A stretch of 22,781 bases of DNA from CAYGZA01 sp964354135 (GTDB lineage: Bacteria > Planctomycetota > Planctomycetia > Pirellulales > Thermoguttaceae). The translations under genes were made by a program, and so were the position numbers. This document shows positions 7,013 through 14,539 of this stretch, in pieces. The DNA lies in assembly GCA_964354135.1 (NCBI GenBank), contig CAYGZA010000067.1:1-22781 (forward strand), given 5' to 3'. Within the stretch, counting starts at the first letter, position 1. Each line of letters opens with the position of its first letter. The notes below the pieces were generated by a model. It was not told where the DNA came from, ran no database searches, and saw nothing but the letters and a program-made list of their open reading frames with translations.

Positions 7013-7582
7013 CTACTCTTTGACCCGCTCGATGTACTCGCCGGTGCGGGTATCGATCTTGATCAGCTCACCGGACTCGACGAACGCCGGGCAAAGGAAC
7101 TCGGCGCCGGTCTCGACGCGGGCGGGCTTGGTGACGTTGGTGGCGGTGTTGCCCCGCGCGCCCGGCTCACAGTACTCGATCTTCAGCACCACGTGGTTGG
7201 GCGGGGAAACGGACATCGGCTGGCCGTTGAACAGCGTCATGCTACAAACCATGCCCTCCTTAAGATACTTCCACGCCTCGTCCACCTGTTCCTTGGACAA
7301 TTCGTATTGCTCGTAGGTGTTGTTGTCCATGAAGACGAACTGGTCCAACTGGCGGTAGAGGAACTGGGCCGCGATCTCCTCGACGTCGGCCGACTCGAGG
7401 GAATCCCCGCTCTTGTAGGTCCGGTCGAGGATCGTCCCGCGAACGAGATTCCGCAACTTGCACTTGTAGAGGGCCTGGCCTTTGCCCGGCTTGACGAAGT
7501 TGCACTCGATCATCAGGTACGGGTCGCCGTCCAGTTGGACCTTAAGCCCTTTTCGGAATTGGCTGGTGTTGTACGAGGCCAC
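7013..7582 (-). CDS. efp: Elongation factor P
   Basis: 189 residues, the usual three-domain length. EF-P binds stalled ribosomes between the P and E sites and relieves arrest at polyproline stretches. The N-terminal KOW-like domain has MASYNTSQFRKGLKV and FVKPGKGQALYKCKLRN; K34 in PGKGQA sits exactly at the position modified with beta-lysine in E. coli. The C-terminal domains carry LPVxV-type and GARGNTATNVTKPARVETGAEF sequences, and the protein ends IKIDTRTGEYIERVKE, all family hallmarks. The start is GTG at 7582, with AGGAAA upstream. The 58-base gap to the divergent epmB start must hold both promoters. Confidence 0.97.
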   Translation of the reverse strand: MASYNTSQFRKGLKVQLDGDPYLMIECNFVKPGKGQALYKCKLRNLVRGTILDRTYKSGDSLESADVEEIAAQFLYRQLDQFVFMDNNTYEQYELSKEQVDEAWKYLKEGMVCSMTLFNGQPMSVSPPNHVVLKIEYCEPGARGNTATNVTKPARVETGAEFLCPAFVESGELIKIDTRTGEYIERVKE

Positions 7583-7640
7583 AGTCGGTTTCCTGCTCTT
7601 GCTTCCTGATACCTACGGGTTGTGTTACGATGCACGTCCT

Positions 7641-8672
7641 ATGGCGATTCTAGCTCCCCACCTCGATCCGGCCCGCCCAAATCCAGTGGTCCCCGAGTAC
7701 CCAACCTGGAGGGAGGCGATGGCGGATGCCGTCCGCGAGCCTGCCGAGCTGCTCGGGGCGCTCGGGCTTGGAAGGTTCTCGCTACCCATCCGTGAAGGGG
7801 GATACGGTTTTCCTCTCCTTGTCCCGCGGACCTTGCTCCCCCGGATTCGCCCGGGTGACCCCGACGACCCGGTGCTGCTTCAGGTCCTCCCCCAAAATGC
7901 GGAGGCCGACGAGCGGCCGGGCTACAGCCGGGACCCCGTCGCCGAAGCCGGGTCAACCCGCGCTTCCGGGCTACTCTGGAAGTACCGGAATCGGCTACTC
8001 ATCGTAGCAACCGGCCTGTGCGCCGTCCATTGCCGCTATTGCTTTCGGCGTCATTTTCCCTTTGGGGGTTCCCCATGCGAGACTGGCGAGTGGGACGCCA
8101 TTCTAGGGAGTATCGCCCGGGAAGAGTCGATCCACGAGGTGATCCTGAGCGGCGGGGACCCACTGACCTTGGAGGACGACGTTCTCGCCTGGCTGGCCGG
8201 GCGCCTCGCGGGCATTTCCCATGTGACGAGGCTCCGCGTTCATACGCGGCTCCCGATCATGATTCCGCAGCGGGTCACTCAGGAACTGCTCTCTTGGTTG
8301 CGGGGCACCCGGCTGGCTTCGTTCATGGTGGTCCAAGTGAACCACCCGGCCGAGATCGACCGGGCCGTCGCGGCGGCCCTCGAACGGCTGGTCGAGGCGG
8401 GCATTCCGGTCCTCAGCCAATCGGTCTTGCTGCGGGGGATCAACGACGGCGTGGACGTGCTGGCCGAGTTGTTCGAGCGGCTGATTGACCTCCGGGTGAT
8501 GCCGTACTACCTGCACCAGTTGGATCGCGTGGCCGGCGCGGCCCACTTCGAGGTGCCCGAGCGGGAAGGGATCGCGCTGGTCGAACAGCTTCGCGCCCGG
8601 CTGCCCGGTTATGCGGTTCCCCGCTACGTCCGGCAACCGCCCGACGGACCGAGCAAGCGGGTGCTGGCCTGA
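7641..8672 (+). CDS. epmB: EF-P beta-lysylation protein, lysine 2,3-aminomutase (EpmB/YjeK)
   Basis: 343 residues from ATG 7641, the E. coli length (342). This radical SAM and PLP enzyme turns (S)-lysine into (R)-beta-lysine for EpmA. The [4Fe-4S] cluster motif is CAVHCRYCFRRHFP (C127, C131, C134); SGGDPLTL is the SAM-binding GGE-like motif; RLRVHTRLP and QVNHPAEI are typical of aminomutases. The C-terminal PPDGPSKRVL has the lysine (K340) likely to hold PLP. The short length without the long C-terminal domain of clostridial KamA, plus adjacency to efp and epmA, favours EpmB over catabolic KamA. A weak -10-like TACGAT at 7626-7631 precedes the start. An in-frame start at 7482 would run through efp and is rejected. 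Confidence 0.95.
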   Translation: MAILAPHLDPARPNPVVPEYPTWREAMADAVREPAELLGALGLGRFSLPIREGGYGFPLLVPRTLLPRIRPGDPDDPVLLQVLPQNAEADERPGYSRDPVAEAGSTRASGLLWKYRNRLLIVATGLCAVHCRYCFRRHFPFGGSPCETGEWDAILGSIAREESIHEVILSGGDPLTLEDDVLAWLAGRLAGISHVTRLRVHTRLPIMIPQRVTQELLSWLRGTRLASFMVVQVNHPAEIDRAVAAALERLVEAGIPVLSQSVLLRGINDGVDVLAELFERLIDLRVMPYYLHQLDRVAGAAHFEVPEREGIALVEQLRARLPGYAVPRYVRQPPDGPSKRVLA

Positions 8673-8718
8673 AGCTGGCCCCGGCGCGGCCTGCCGCGGC
8701 ACGCTATCGGGGCCTCCC

Positions 8719-8752
8719 TACTCTTTGTGCCCTTGTGCCTTCGTGGCAAAGA
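8719..8752. repeat. Recurrent-type CTTTGTGCCCTTGTGCC element between convergent genes
   Basis: The sequence contains CTCTTTGTGCCCTTGTGCC followed by TTCGTGGCAAAG. It holds two short TTGTGCC-like repeats and an imperfect hairpin (CTTTG..CC against GG..CAAAG). I recall near-identical strings between genes in many bacterial genomes, but this is unverified memory. It fills the 88-base gap between the convergent epmB and DUF2961 genes, where a two-way transcript end would be expected. Confidence 0.35.
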
Positions 8753-8760
8753 ACCCCGCG

Positions 8761-9885
8761 TCAGTCCTTCCAGAGGTCTGCGGTGCGGGCCTTGGCGTCG
8801 GGTAACTTGGGCAAGGCCGCGCTGGGCGTCGGCTCGTACCAGAACGTCGCGCAGGACCAATCGTCCTGCGTCTCCGCCAGGCCCTTCTTCCAGGAGATCT
8901 GCTGGATCGCGATCCGGCACCCCTTCTGCCAGGCGATCGGGTCGGGCAGGTGCCAGCGGTACATCGAGACGAAGTTCTTCTGGTTCAGGCTGCACCCGTT
9001 GTACAAGAGCGGGGTTTGCTGGATGCCCCACGCCAAGCCCACGTAATCCTCGCTGCCGGTGCCGCAGATGGTGGGGAACTCCTTGTCGCCGTCCATGTAG
9101 ACCTTGATCTCGCCTTCGCCCCACCACTGGTCCGGGTGCAGGTTGCGGATGCCGATCACGGAGCCGATGAAGCGGCCCTTGTTCTCCCGCAGCGGCAGGA
9201 GCTCGAAATCCTTCTTCAGCGTCGTGGGATTCTCGCGGCGGAACAGGACGTGCAGCCGGCCCACGTCGTCCGGGTGCTTGTCGCCCAGCGTGTAGCCGAT
9301 CTGGTAGAAGATCGGCGGGGCCTTGCTGCTGTCCTTGTCGTCCTCATTCGTGAGCGTGATCTTCATCCGCTTCACGAAGGGCATCGGCAGCCAGATGTTC
9401 ATCCCGGCCGTGGGCCCGACGGAGTGAACCGCCGAATGATACGGCATGACCTTGCCGTGCGCGAAGCCGAAGAAATCGCCCACCGGGCACTCGATGCTCG
9501 GGTGTTCCTGGCCCTCGTACCAGGCGCGAAGGACGAGCGTCCGCAGGTTTCGCGGGTTGCGGTCGGTGGTCAGCCAGATGTGGCGGATGGTGCCGGGGCC
9601 CTCGATGTCGCACAGCGGGAGGGTCTCGCCCGGCTTGATCGGTTTCATCGGCTGGCCCTTGCGGCCGACGCCGAGGTTGCTGGCCGTCTTGCCCCCTTCG
9701 CCCGGGGCCCCGGTCGGGTTCTCAAACGAGATCGACCGGGAGACCAGGCCCGTGTTGAGCTGATACGGCTGGTGGATCACGTCGGCCGGCGGCTGGGCCA
9801 ACACCTGGGATATAGCCGCCAGGTAAGTCGCCGCCAGAGCGGCCACCGACGCCAGGACCATTAGGGACAATGACTCTCGCTTCAT
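8761..9885 (-). CDS. Exported DUF2961 protein
   Basis: 374 residues from ATG 9885, with a textbook AAGGAG at 9891-9896 five bases upstream; longer in-frame starts lack this. Signal peptide: MKRESLSLMVLASVAALAATYLAA, with cleavage expected after SQVLA (residue 30). The mature protein has the DUF2961 features: SISFENPTG, then ETLPLCDIEGPGTIRHIWLTT, SIECPVGDFFGFAHG, NIWLPMPF, and later GEGEIKVYMDGDKEFPTICGTGSEDY. DUF2961 proteins are jelly-roll proteins often found with polysaccharide degradation genes, and some are glycoside hydrolases; the substrate cannot be read here. It diverges from the exported toroid/LamG gene at 10121, with a 235-base gap holding promoters for both. Confidence 0.88.
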   Translation of the reverse strand: MKRESLSLMVLASVAALAATYLAAISQVLAQPPADVIHQPYQLNTGLVSRSISFENPTGAPGEGGKTASNLGVGRKGQPMKPIKPGETLPLCDIEGPGTIRHIWLTTDRNPRNLRTLVLRAWYEGQEHPSIECPVGDFFGFAHGKVMPYHSAVHSVGPTAGMNIWLPMPFVKRMKITLTNEDDKDSSKAPPIFYQIGYTLGDKHPDDVGRLHVLFRRENPTTLKKDFELLPLRENKGRFIGSVIGIRNLHPDQWWGEGEIKVYMDGDKEFPTICGTGSEDYVGLAWGIQQTPLLYNGCSLNQKNFVSMYRWHLPDPIAWQKGCRIAIQQISWKKGLAETQDDWSCATFWYEPTPSAALPKLPDAKARTADLWKD

Positions 9886-9933
9886 GTGTTCTCCTTTCCG
9901 AACGGTTCGCGGCAACTGTCCAACAGGGTTATC

Positions 9934-9962
9934 ATCATCGCGAGTCGGCCCGAGAAGGTCAA
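9934..9962 (-). promoter_or_regulatory. Predicted sigma-70-type promoter of the DUF2961 gene
   Basis: On the minus strand TTGACC (9957-9962, 5 of 6 to consensus) and GATGAT (9934-9939, 4 of 6) are separated by 17 bases. The start of transcription would be near 9927, leaving a leader of about 42 bases before the ATG at 9885. Confidence 0.4.
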
Positions 9963-9998
9963 TCGTCGGGGCGATCACGGCGTGGGGAGACACGGCGC

Positions 9999-10028
9999 TT
10001 GCCCGGCGGGGCCGGCAGGTGATAGTAT
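9999..10028 (+). promoter_or_regulatory. Weak candidate promoter of the toroid/LamG gene
   Basis: TTGCCC (9999-10004) and TAGTAT (10023-10028) are separated by 18 bases, each 4 of 6 to the sigma-70 consensus. It lies about 90 bases before the ATG at 10121 in the divergent intergenic region. Confidence 0.25.
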
Positions 10029-10120
10029 GAAAGCCCCTACACTGCCGGACAAGCCGGCAGCACCACCCCACCGCCAAGCCTGACAGACCGGCAGCCCCGC
10101 CCCGCCGCAGGAGAATCCTC

Positions 10121-12778
10121 ATGAGTACCCGATCTCGACATCCTCGCTTTGCGGTGCTGGCAACGTGTGCCGCAATGACGGTCTTTGGCCTCGGCTCGGG
10201 GACGGTCGCCCGCGCTGAGCGCTTCGAGGGCCAATACTACCGCGGCGAAGGAGACGTGGAGTATCTCCAGCTCCTGGACATCGCCCGGCGGATGTTCGAC
10301 CCCGATCCCGAGCTCCAGAACCTCCCCATGTTCTACATGCCCGCCTGGAACGGCCTGGTGGAAGGACCAACCTGGGGTGCGTGGTGGATCCAGAACAGCT
10401 ACGGGCCCACGTACGCGGCGCTCCCCTTCTGGCAGGAGCCTTACGTCACTTTCATTCAGAACTCGCACGACCTGTGGTTCGATCAGATGGGCGACGGCAA
10501 GCGGGCCGGCGCGAACAATTGGATCGCCCCGGACGGCTGCCTCTGCGACGCCGCCTCGCCCGGCTGGATCTACTACCGGCAGGGCGACGGCCGCATCGAC
10601 ATCCACGACTGGGGCATGGAGTTCACCGCGGCCGGATTGGTCCTCCAGGCCGAGGCGCTCCTCATCGGCCGCGACCCGACGGCCCTGGCCCACTACCTGC
10701 CCAAGCTCCAGCGCTGCGCCAACTTCATCGAGTCGCGGCGGGACCCGCAGAACAACCTCTTCCTGGCCGGGCCTGCCGGCAATCTGCTGGCCCCCAGCTA
10801 CGCCGGCTGGAAGAAGCCCGACGGGACCTACGACAAGGCATACCTGGCCGGGCTTTCGGTCACCTACATCGCCGGCCTCGAGCGGCTCATCGAGCTGGAG
10901 AAGATGGCCGGCAATGCCGAGAAAGTGAAGCTCCACTCCGAGCGCCGCGAGCTGGCCCGCAAGGGGCTGCCGCTGCTTACGACCGAAGAGGGCTACTTCA
11001 TCAAGTCCCTCGATCCGGACGGCACCAGGCACGGCGTGTTCGGGGCCAAGAAGCACGGCTACTTCGAGGCGGTCACGAATCACGACGCGATATGTTTCCG
11101 CATCGTCGACGACGCCCAGGCGGAGCGGATCTACAAGAAAATCGCCTCGATTCCCGAACTCCGCCGCCACGATCTTATCATCACCAACCACCCCTCGTTG
11201 GACGACATGTACGAGAAGCCGGCGGGCCTGTGGGAGTTCGGTCGCTGGGTCAACGGCGGGCACTGGACGACCTGCGAGGCCCGGATGATCCTCGGCTATT
11301 ACCGCCTCGGCAAGTACGACGACGCCCGGAAGTCGATGAAGCGGATCCTCGATTTCGCCCGGCGGTTCCGCACCGACAACCCGCTGGTCGGCTTCGGCAG
11401 CGACGTCTACCAGCCCAACGAGCCGGTCAACTGCGTTTACGACACCTGGGGCGCGCCGGGGGCCTTGATCCGCGGCCTGTTCGAGTACCTCTACCAGGCC
11501 GACGGGCTGGTGATTCTACCGCACGTCCCGCCGGGGATCGTGGAACTCCAGCAGCGGTTCCCCATCCGCTTCGGCCAGCAGCGGGTCTACCTGATGACCG
11601 TCGGGAGCGGCCCGATCACGGCGGTGACGATCGACGGCCGGCCGTGGAGCCGGTTCGACGCCAAGTCGGTCACGCTGCCGTATGCCCAGACGCCGAAGGA
11701 TGCCCGGATTCAGATTGTTCTCGGCAATGCCGGGGCCAAGCCGATGCCGGCGCTGGAGCCGGACCGCGCGCTTCCGCCGGCCGAGCCGCTCGACTTGAAG
11801 ACCATCGGCAGCCTCTTCCCGGTGATCTCGTCGAACCAGTTGCCGCTGAGGATCGGGGCCTCGGGCGACGGCGGGAACCGCTTCCTGGGCGACATCGGGG
11901 CCTGCCGCGTTTTCAGCCGGGCCCTGAAGCCCGACGAGATCGCCGCCTTGGCGCAGGGCGACGCGAAGAAGCTGGACAAGGACCCCGAGCTAGTGGGCCA
12001 TTGGAAGTACGACCGCGAGCGCAAGGGCGGCTTCCCCGGCGGCCCCGGGACTCGACTGACGGCGAAGATCGTCGGCGACGTCCAAGTCGTGGATTCACCC
12101 CGCGGCGACGCGATCCGCCTGGACGGCAAGGGCTATCTGGAAGTTGCCGACGACCCGCGGCTGAACCTCACGAAAGGCTGCACGCTGGAGGCGTGGATCC
12201 GGCCCGGCAAGCTGCCGCCCGCCGGCGGCCGGATTATCGACAAGTGCCGCGTGGGGACGGCCAACGGCTACATGCTCGACACGTTTCCCGGCGGCTCGCT
12301 GCGGCTGATCGTCGAGTGGGGCACGGCGACCCATGACGCCAAGCTCTCGCCGGATCAATGGACCCACGTCGCCGGGACCGTGGACGCCGACGGCACGCTG
12401 GCGCTCTACGCGGGCGGCAAGCGGGTGGCCGTGCAGAAGTTCGGCTCGCCGCCCGACGTCGGCACGCTGGAGGCCCGCGTGGCCCGGCTCCGCCGCTTCC
12501 ACGGCCGGCTTGCCGCGGCGGGCAAGGAGGAAGGTTACGAAGCGGCCCACGCCCGGTTGGCGATCCGCTACCTGGCCACCTGCCAGAAGCGATTGAAGCT
12601 CTTGGCCGAAGGCAAGCTCAACCGGCTGCCCGAGGCCTCGCAGTACGCCGCCGACAAGTCGTACTTCGCCACGGCGGCGAAGCTCTGCGACGGCCTGGAA
12701 AAGGTCTTGGAAGGCTATGCGAAGTCCCCGGACCCGTCGCGCAAGGAGGTCCATCAACTGTGGACCGCAAGCAAGTAG
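10121..12778 (+). CDS. Exported six-hairpin-glycosidase-like protein with permuted LamG domain
   Basis: 885 residues from ATG 10121, AGGAG 7 bases upstream. Signal peptide cleaved after TVARA (32). Residues 33-460 are helical with aromatic motifs (WGAWWIQNSYGP, NNWIAPDGCLCD, IHDWGMEFTAAG, EFGRWVNGGHW, YDTWGAPGALIRG), the pattern of (alpha/alpha)6-toroid glycosidases. Residues 465-535 form a beta tail (ILPHVPPGIVELQQRFPIRFGQQRVYL). Residues 564-612 (SSNQLPLRIGASGDGGNRFLGDIGACRVFSRALKP) match the end of a LamG domain, while residues 622-775 (RLDGKGYLEVADDPRLNL, CTLEAWIRPG, WTHVAGTVDADGTLALYAGG) match its beginning, an order opposite to normal. Residues 780-885 are helical. Probably a periplasmic or surface glycan-active protein; the catalytic acids cannot be assigned. 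Confidence 0.8.
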   Translation: MSTRSRHPRFAVLATCAAMTVFGLGSGTVARAERFEGQYYRGEGDVEYLQLLDIARRMFDPDPELQNLPMFYMPAWNGLVEGPTWGAWWIQNSYGPTYAALPFWQEPYVTFIQNSHDLWFDQMGDGKRAGANNWIAPDGCLCDAASPGWIYYRQGDGRIDIHDWGMEFTAAGLVLQAEALLIGRDPTALAHYLPKLQRCANFIESRRDPQNNLFLAGPAGNLLAPSYAGWKKPDGTYDKAYLAGLSVTYIAGLERLIELEKMAGNAEKVKLHSERRELARKGLPLLTTEEGYFIKSLDPDGTRHGVFGAKKHGYFEAVTNHDAICFRIVDDAQAERIYKKIASIPELRRHDLIITNHPSLDDMYEKPAGLWEFGRWVNGGHWTTCEARMILGYYRLGKYDDARKSMKRILDFARRFRTDNPLVGFGSDVYQPNEPVNCVYDTWGAPGALIRGLFEYLYQADGLVILPHVPPGIVELQQRFPIRFGQQRVYLMTVGSGPITAVTIDGRPWSRFDAKSVTLPYAQTPKDARIQIVLGNAGAKPMPALEPDRALPPAEPLDLKTIGSLFPVISSNQLPLRIGASGDGGNRFLGDIGACRVFSRALKPDEIAALAQGDAKKLDKDPELVGHWKYDRERKGGFPGGPGTRLTAKIVGDVQVVDSPRGDAIRLDGKGYLEVADDPRLNLTKGCTLEAWIRPGKLPPAGGRIIDKCRVGTANGYMLDTFPGGSLRLIVEWGTATHDAKLSPDQWTHVAGTVDADGTLALYAGGKRVAVQKFGSPPDVGTLEARVARLRRFHGRLAAAGKEEGYEAAHARLAIRYLATCQKRLKLLAEGKLNRLPEASQYAADKSYFATAAKLCDGLEKVLEGYAKSPDPSRKEVHQLWTASK

Positions 12779-12792
12779 CATTGCGAGATTCC

Positions 12793-12815
12793 GGGAGGGC
12801 AAGGCTCGCCTTCCC
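12793..12815. repeat. Hairpin GGGAGGGC/GCCTTCCC between two exported-enzyme genes
   Basis: The arms GGGAGGGC (12793-12800) and GCCTTCCC (12808-12815) pair over 8 positions with one G-U wobble, loop AAGGCTC. It lies in the 83-base gap between the toroid/LamG gene and the alkaline phosphatase gene. No T run follows, so attenuation or mRNA protection is more likely than full termination. It resembles the GGGAGGGCGAGGCT-type palindromes I recall from planctomycete genomes. Confidence 0.4.
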
Positions 12816-12861
12816 AAGATCGAGAAAGCGCATCTGGATGAGCCTGATCCAGGGGGAGGCT

Positions 12862-14538
12862 ATGGTAAGAGCGATTCCTGCGGGTCTTCGGGGCATCGGC
12901 CGGCGTGCGGTGACGGCCGCGATGGCCTGCTTCGTTGTGGCGGCGGCCGCCGCGGCTGAGCAGCCGAAAGCCAGGAACGTGATCGTCCTGATCGCCGACG
13001 GCTGCTCCAGCGAGCAGTACACGCTGGCCCGGTGGTACCACGGCGCGCCGCTGGCGACCGACGGAATCCTCGTCGGCGCCGTGAAGACCTACGTGGCCGA
13101 CTCGGTGATCCCCGATTCGGCACCCACCGCCTCGGCGTATGCCACCGGCTTCCGCACCAGCAGCAAGGGGATCAGCATCGGCCTGGGGCCCAAAACCCTC
13201 GCCTCGGTGCCCAAGCCGCCCGAGGACCTTCAGTATCGGCCGCTGGCCACCGTGCTCGAAGGGGCAAAGCTGCTCGGCAAGGCGACCGGCATCGTGGTCA
13301 CGTGCCGGGTGACGCACGCCACGCCGGCCGCCTTCATGGCCCACACGCCCTTGCGGGACCGCGAAGAAGAGATCATGGAGCAGGCGGTCCATCAGGGCGT
13401 CGACGTCGTCTTTGGCGGCGGCCGGGATTACCTGCTCCCCAAGAGCGCCGGCGGGAAGAGGTCCGACGGCGAGAACCTCCTCGAAGTGCTCAAGGCCCGC
13501 GGCTATCGCCTGGTCGGCAGCGGCGACGAGCTGGCGAAGCTCAAGGCGCCCAAGGCGTACGGCATCTTCGCCCCGGACCACATGGCGGCGGAGATCGATC
13601 GCCCCGAGGCTGCCCCCGCCGAGCCGACCCTGGAAGCGATGACCCGCAAGGCGATCGAGCTCCTTTCCGAGCGGCCCGCGGGGTTCTTCCTCATGGTCGA
13701 GGGGAGCCAGGTGGATTGGGCCTGCCACGCCAACGACCCGGCCCACATGCTGAGCGACCTCCTGATGTTCGAGAAGGCGGTGCAGGCGGCCCTCGACTTC
13801 GCCGCCAAGGACGGCAGCACGCTCGTGTTGGCCCTTTCGGACCACAACACCGGCGGGATGTCGATCGGCAACTCCAGCGCCCGCGGCAGCTCCACTCAAC
13901 TGAAGGACACGGAACTCCTGGAGCCGCTTCGGCGGATGAAGCTCTCCGCCCGCGGTCTATGGAAGAAGCTGGGCGCGGAGAAGACCCCCGCCGGCGTCCA
14001 ACGCGTCGTCAAGCAGTACTGGGGCATCGAAATCACCGATGAGGACGCCAAGAAGATCCTGGCCGTCGCCGAGCGCGACAAAGACAACCCGCACAACGCG
14101 TTCGGCGAGGTCCTCTCGGCGAAGTACACTGCGATCGGTTGGACGACACACGGCCACTGCGGCGGCGACGTGCCGCTGTTTGCCTTCGGGCCCGGCCGCC
14201 CGGCGGGACTCGTTGACGGTCCGGAGATCGGCCGCGTCATTGCCCGGGCCCTGGGCATGGACCTCCAGCGACTCAACGAGCGGCTCTTCGTCGACGCAAA
14301 GACGGCGTTCGCCGACGGCAAAATCACGCTCGATACCGCCGACAAGGAGAATCCCGTCGTCCGGATCGAGTGGGATGGCAAGACCGCCCGCTTGCCGGTC
14401 CATAAGAACCTGCTGCATCTCGACGGCAAGACCGTGGAGCTGGAGGGCGTGGTCGTCTACGCCGCCGACACGGGCAAGGCGTACATCCCCGCGCAGGCGG
14501 TCGGACTGATCCGCGGCAAGGGAGCGGTGCAACGCTGA
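12862..14538 (+). CDS. Exported alkaline phosphatase (PhoA family) with extra C-terminal domain
   Basis: 558 residues from ATG 12862, with AGGGGGAGG just upstream; ATG 12838 in frame is an alternative. Signal peptide: basic start, then AVTAAMACFVVAAAAAA, cleavage near residue 32. It hydrolyses phosphate monoesters outside the cytoplasm with two Zn and one Mg. Motifs by comparison with E. coli PhoA: D46 (IADGCSS), nucleophile S86 (DSAPTASAYATG), THATPAAF (151-158), VEGSQVDWACHAND with E280, D285 and H289, D327-H328 (LSDHNTGGM), and H432 (THGHCGGDVPLFAFGP). All expected metal ligands are present. Residues about 480-550 (GKTVELEGVVVYAADTGKAYIPAQAVGLI) form an added beta domain. It is on the same strand as the toroid/LamG gene and is likely cotranscribed. 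Confidence 0.93.
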   Translation: MVRAIPAGLRGIGRRAVTAAMACFVVAAAAAAEQPKARNVIVLIADGCSSEQYTLARWYHGAPLATDGILVGAVKTYVADSVIPDSAPTASAYATGFRTSSKGISIGLGPKTLASVPKPPEDLQYRPLATVLEGAKLLGKATGIVVTCRVTHATPAAFMAHTPLRDREEEIMEQAVHQGVDVVFGGGRDYLLPKSAGGKRSDGENLLEVLKARGYRLVGSGDELAKLKAPKAYGIFAPDHMAAEIDRPEAAPAEPTLEAMTRKAIELLSERPAGFFLMVEGSQVDWACHANDPAHMLSDLLMFEKAVQAALDFAAKDGSTLVLALSDHNTGGMSIGNSSARGSSTQLKDTELLEPLRRMKLSARGLWKKLGAEKTPAGVQRVVKQYWGIEITDEDAKKILAVAERDKDNPHNAFGEVLSAKYTAIGWTTHGHCGGDVPLFAFGPGRPAGLVDGPEIGRVIARALGMDLQRLNERLFVDAKTAFADGKITLDTADKENPVVRIEWDGKTARLPVHKNLLHLDGKTVELEGVVVYAADTGKAYIPAQAVGLIRGKGAVQR

Positions 14539-14539
14539 T

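Noticed and set aside
7482..7640. Longer epmB start at 7482
   Set aside because: The extension lies antisense to efp and encodes nothing like EpmB; ATG 7641 gives the family length and N-terminus.
12358..12861. N-terminal extension of the alkaline phosphatase into the toroid/LamG gene
   Set aside because: It is a different frame of the upstream gene; the signal peptide starting at 12862 fixes the true start.
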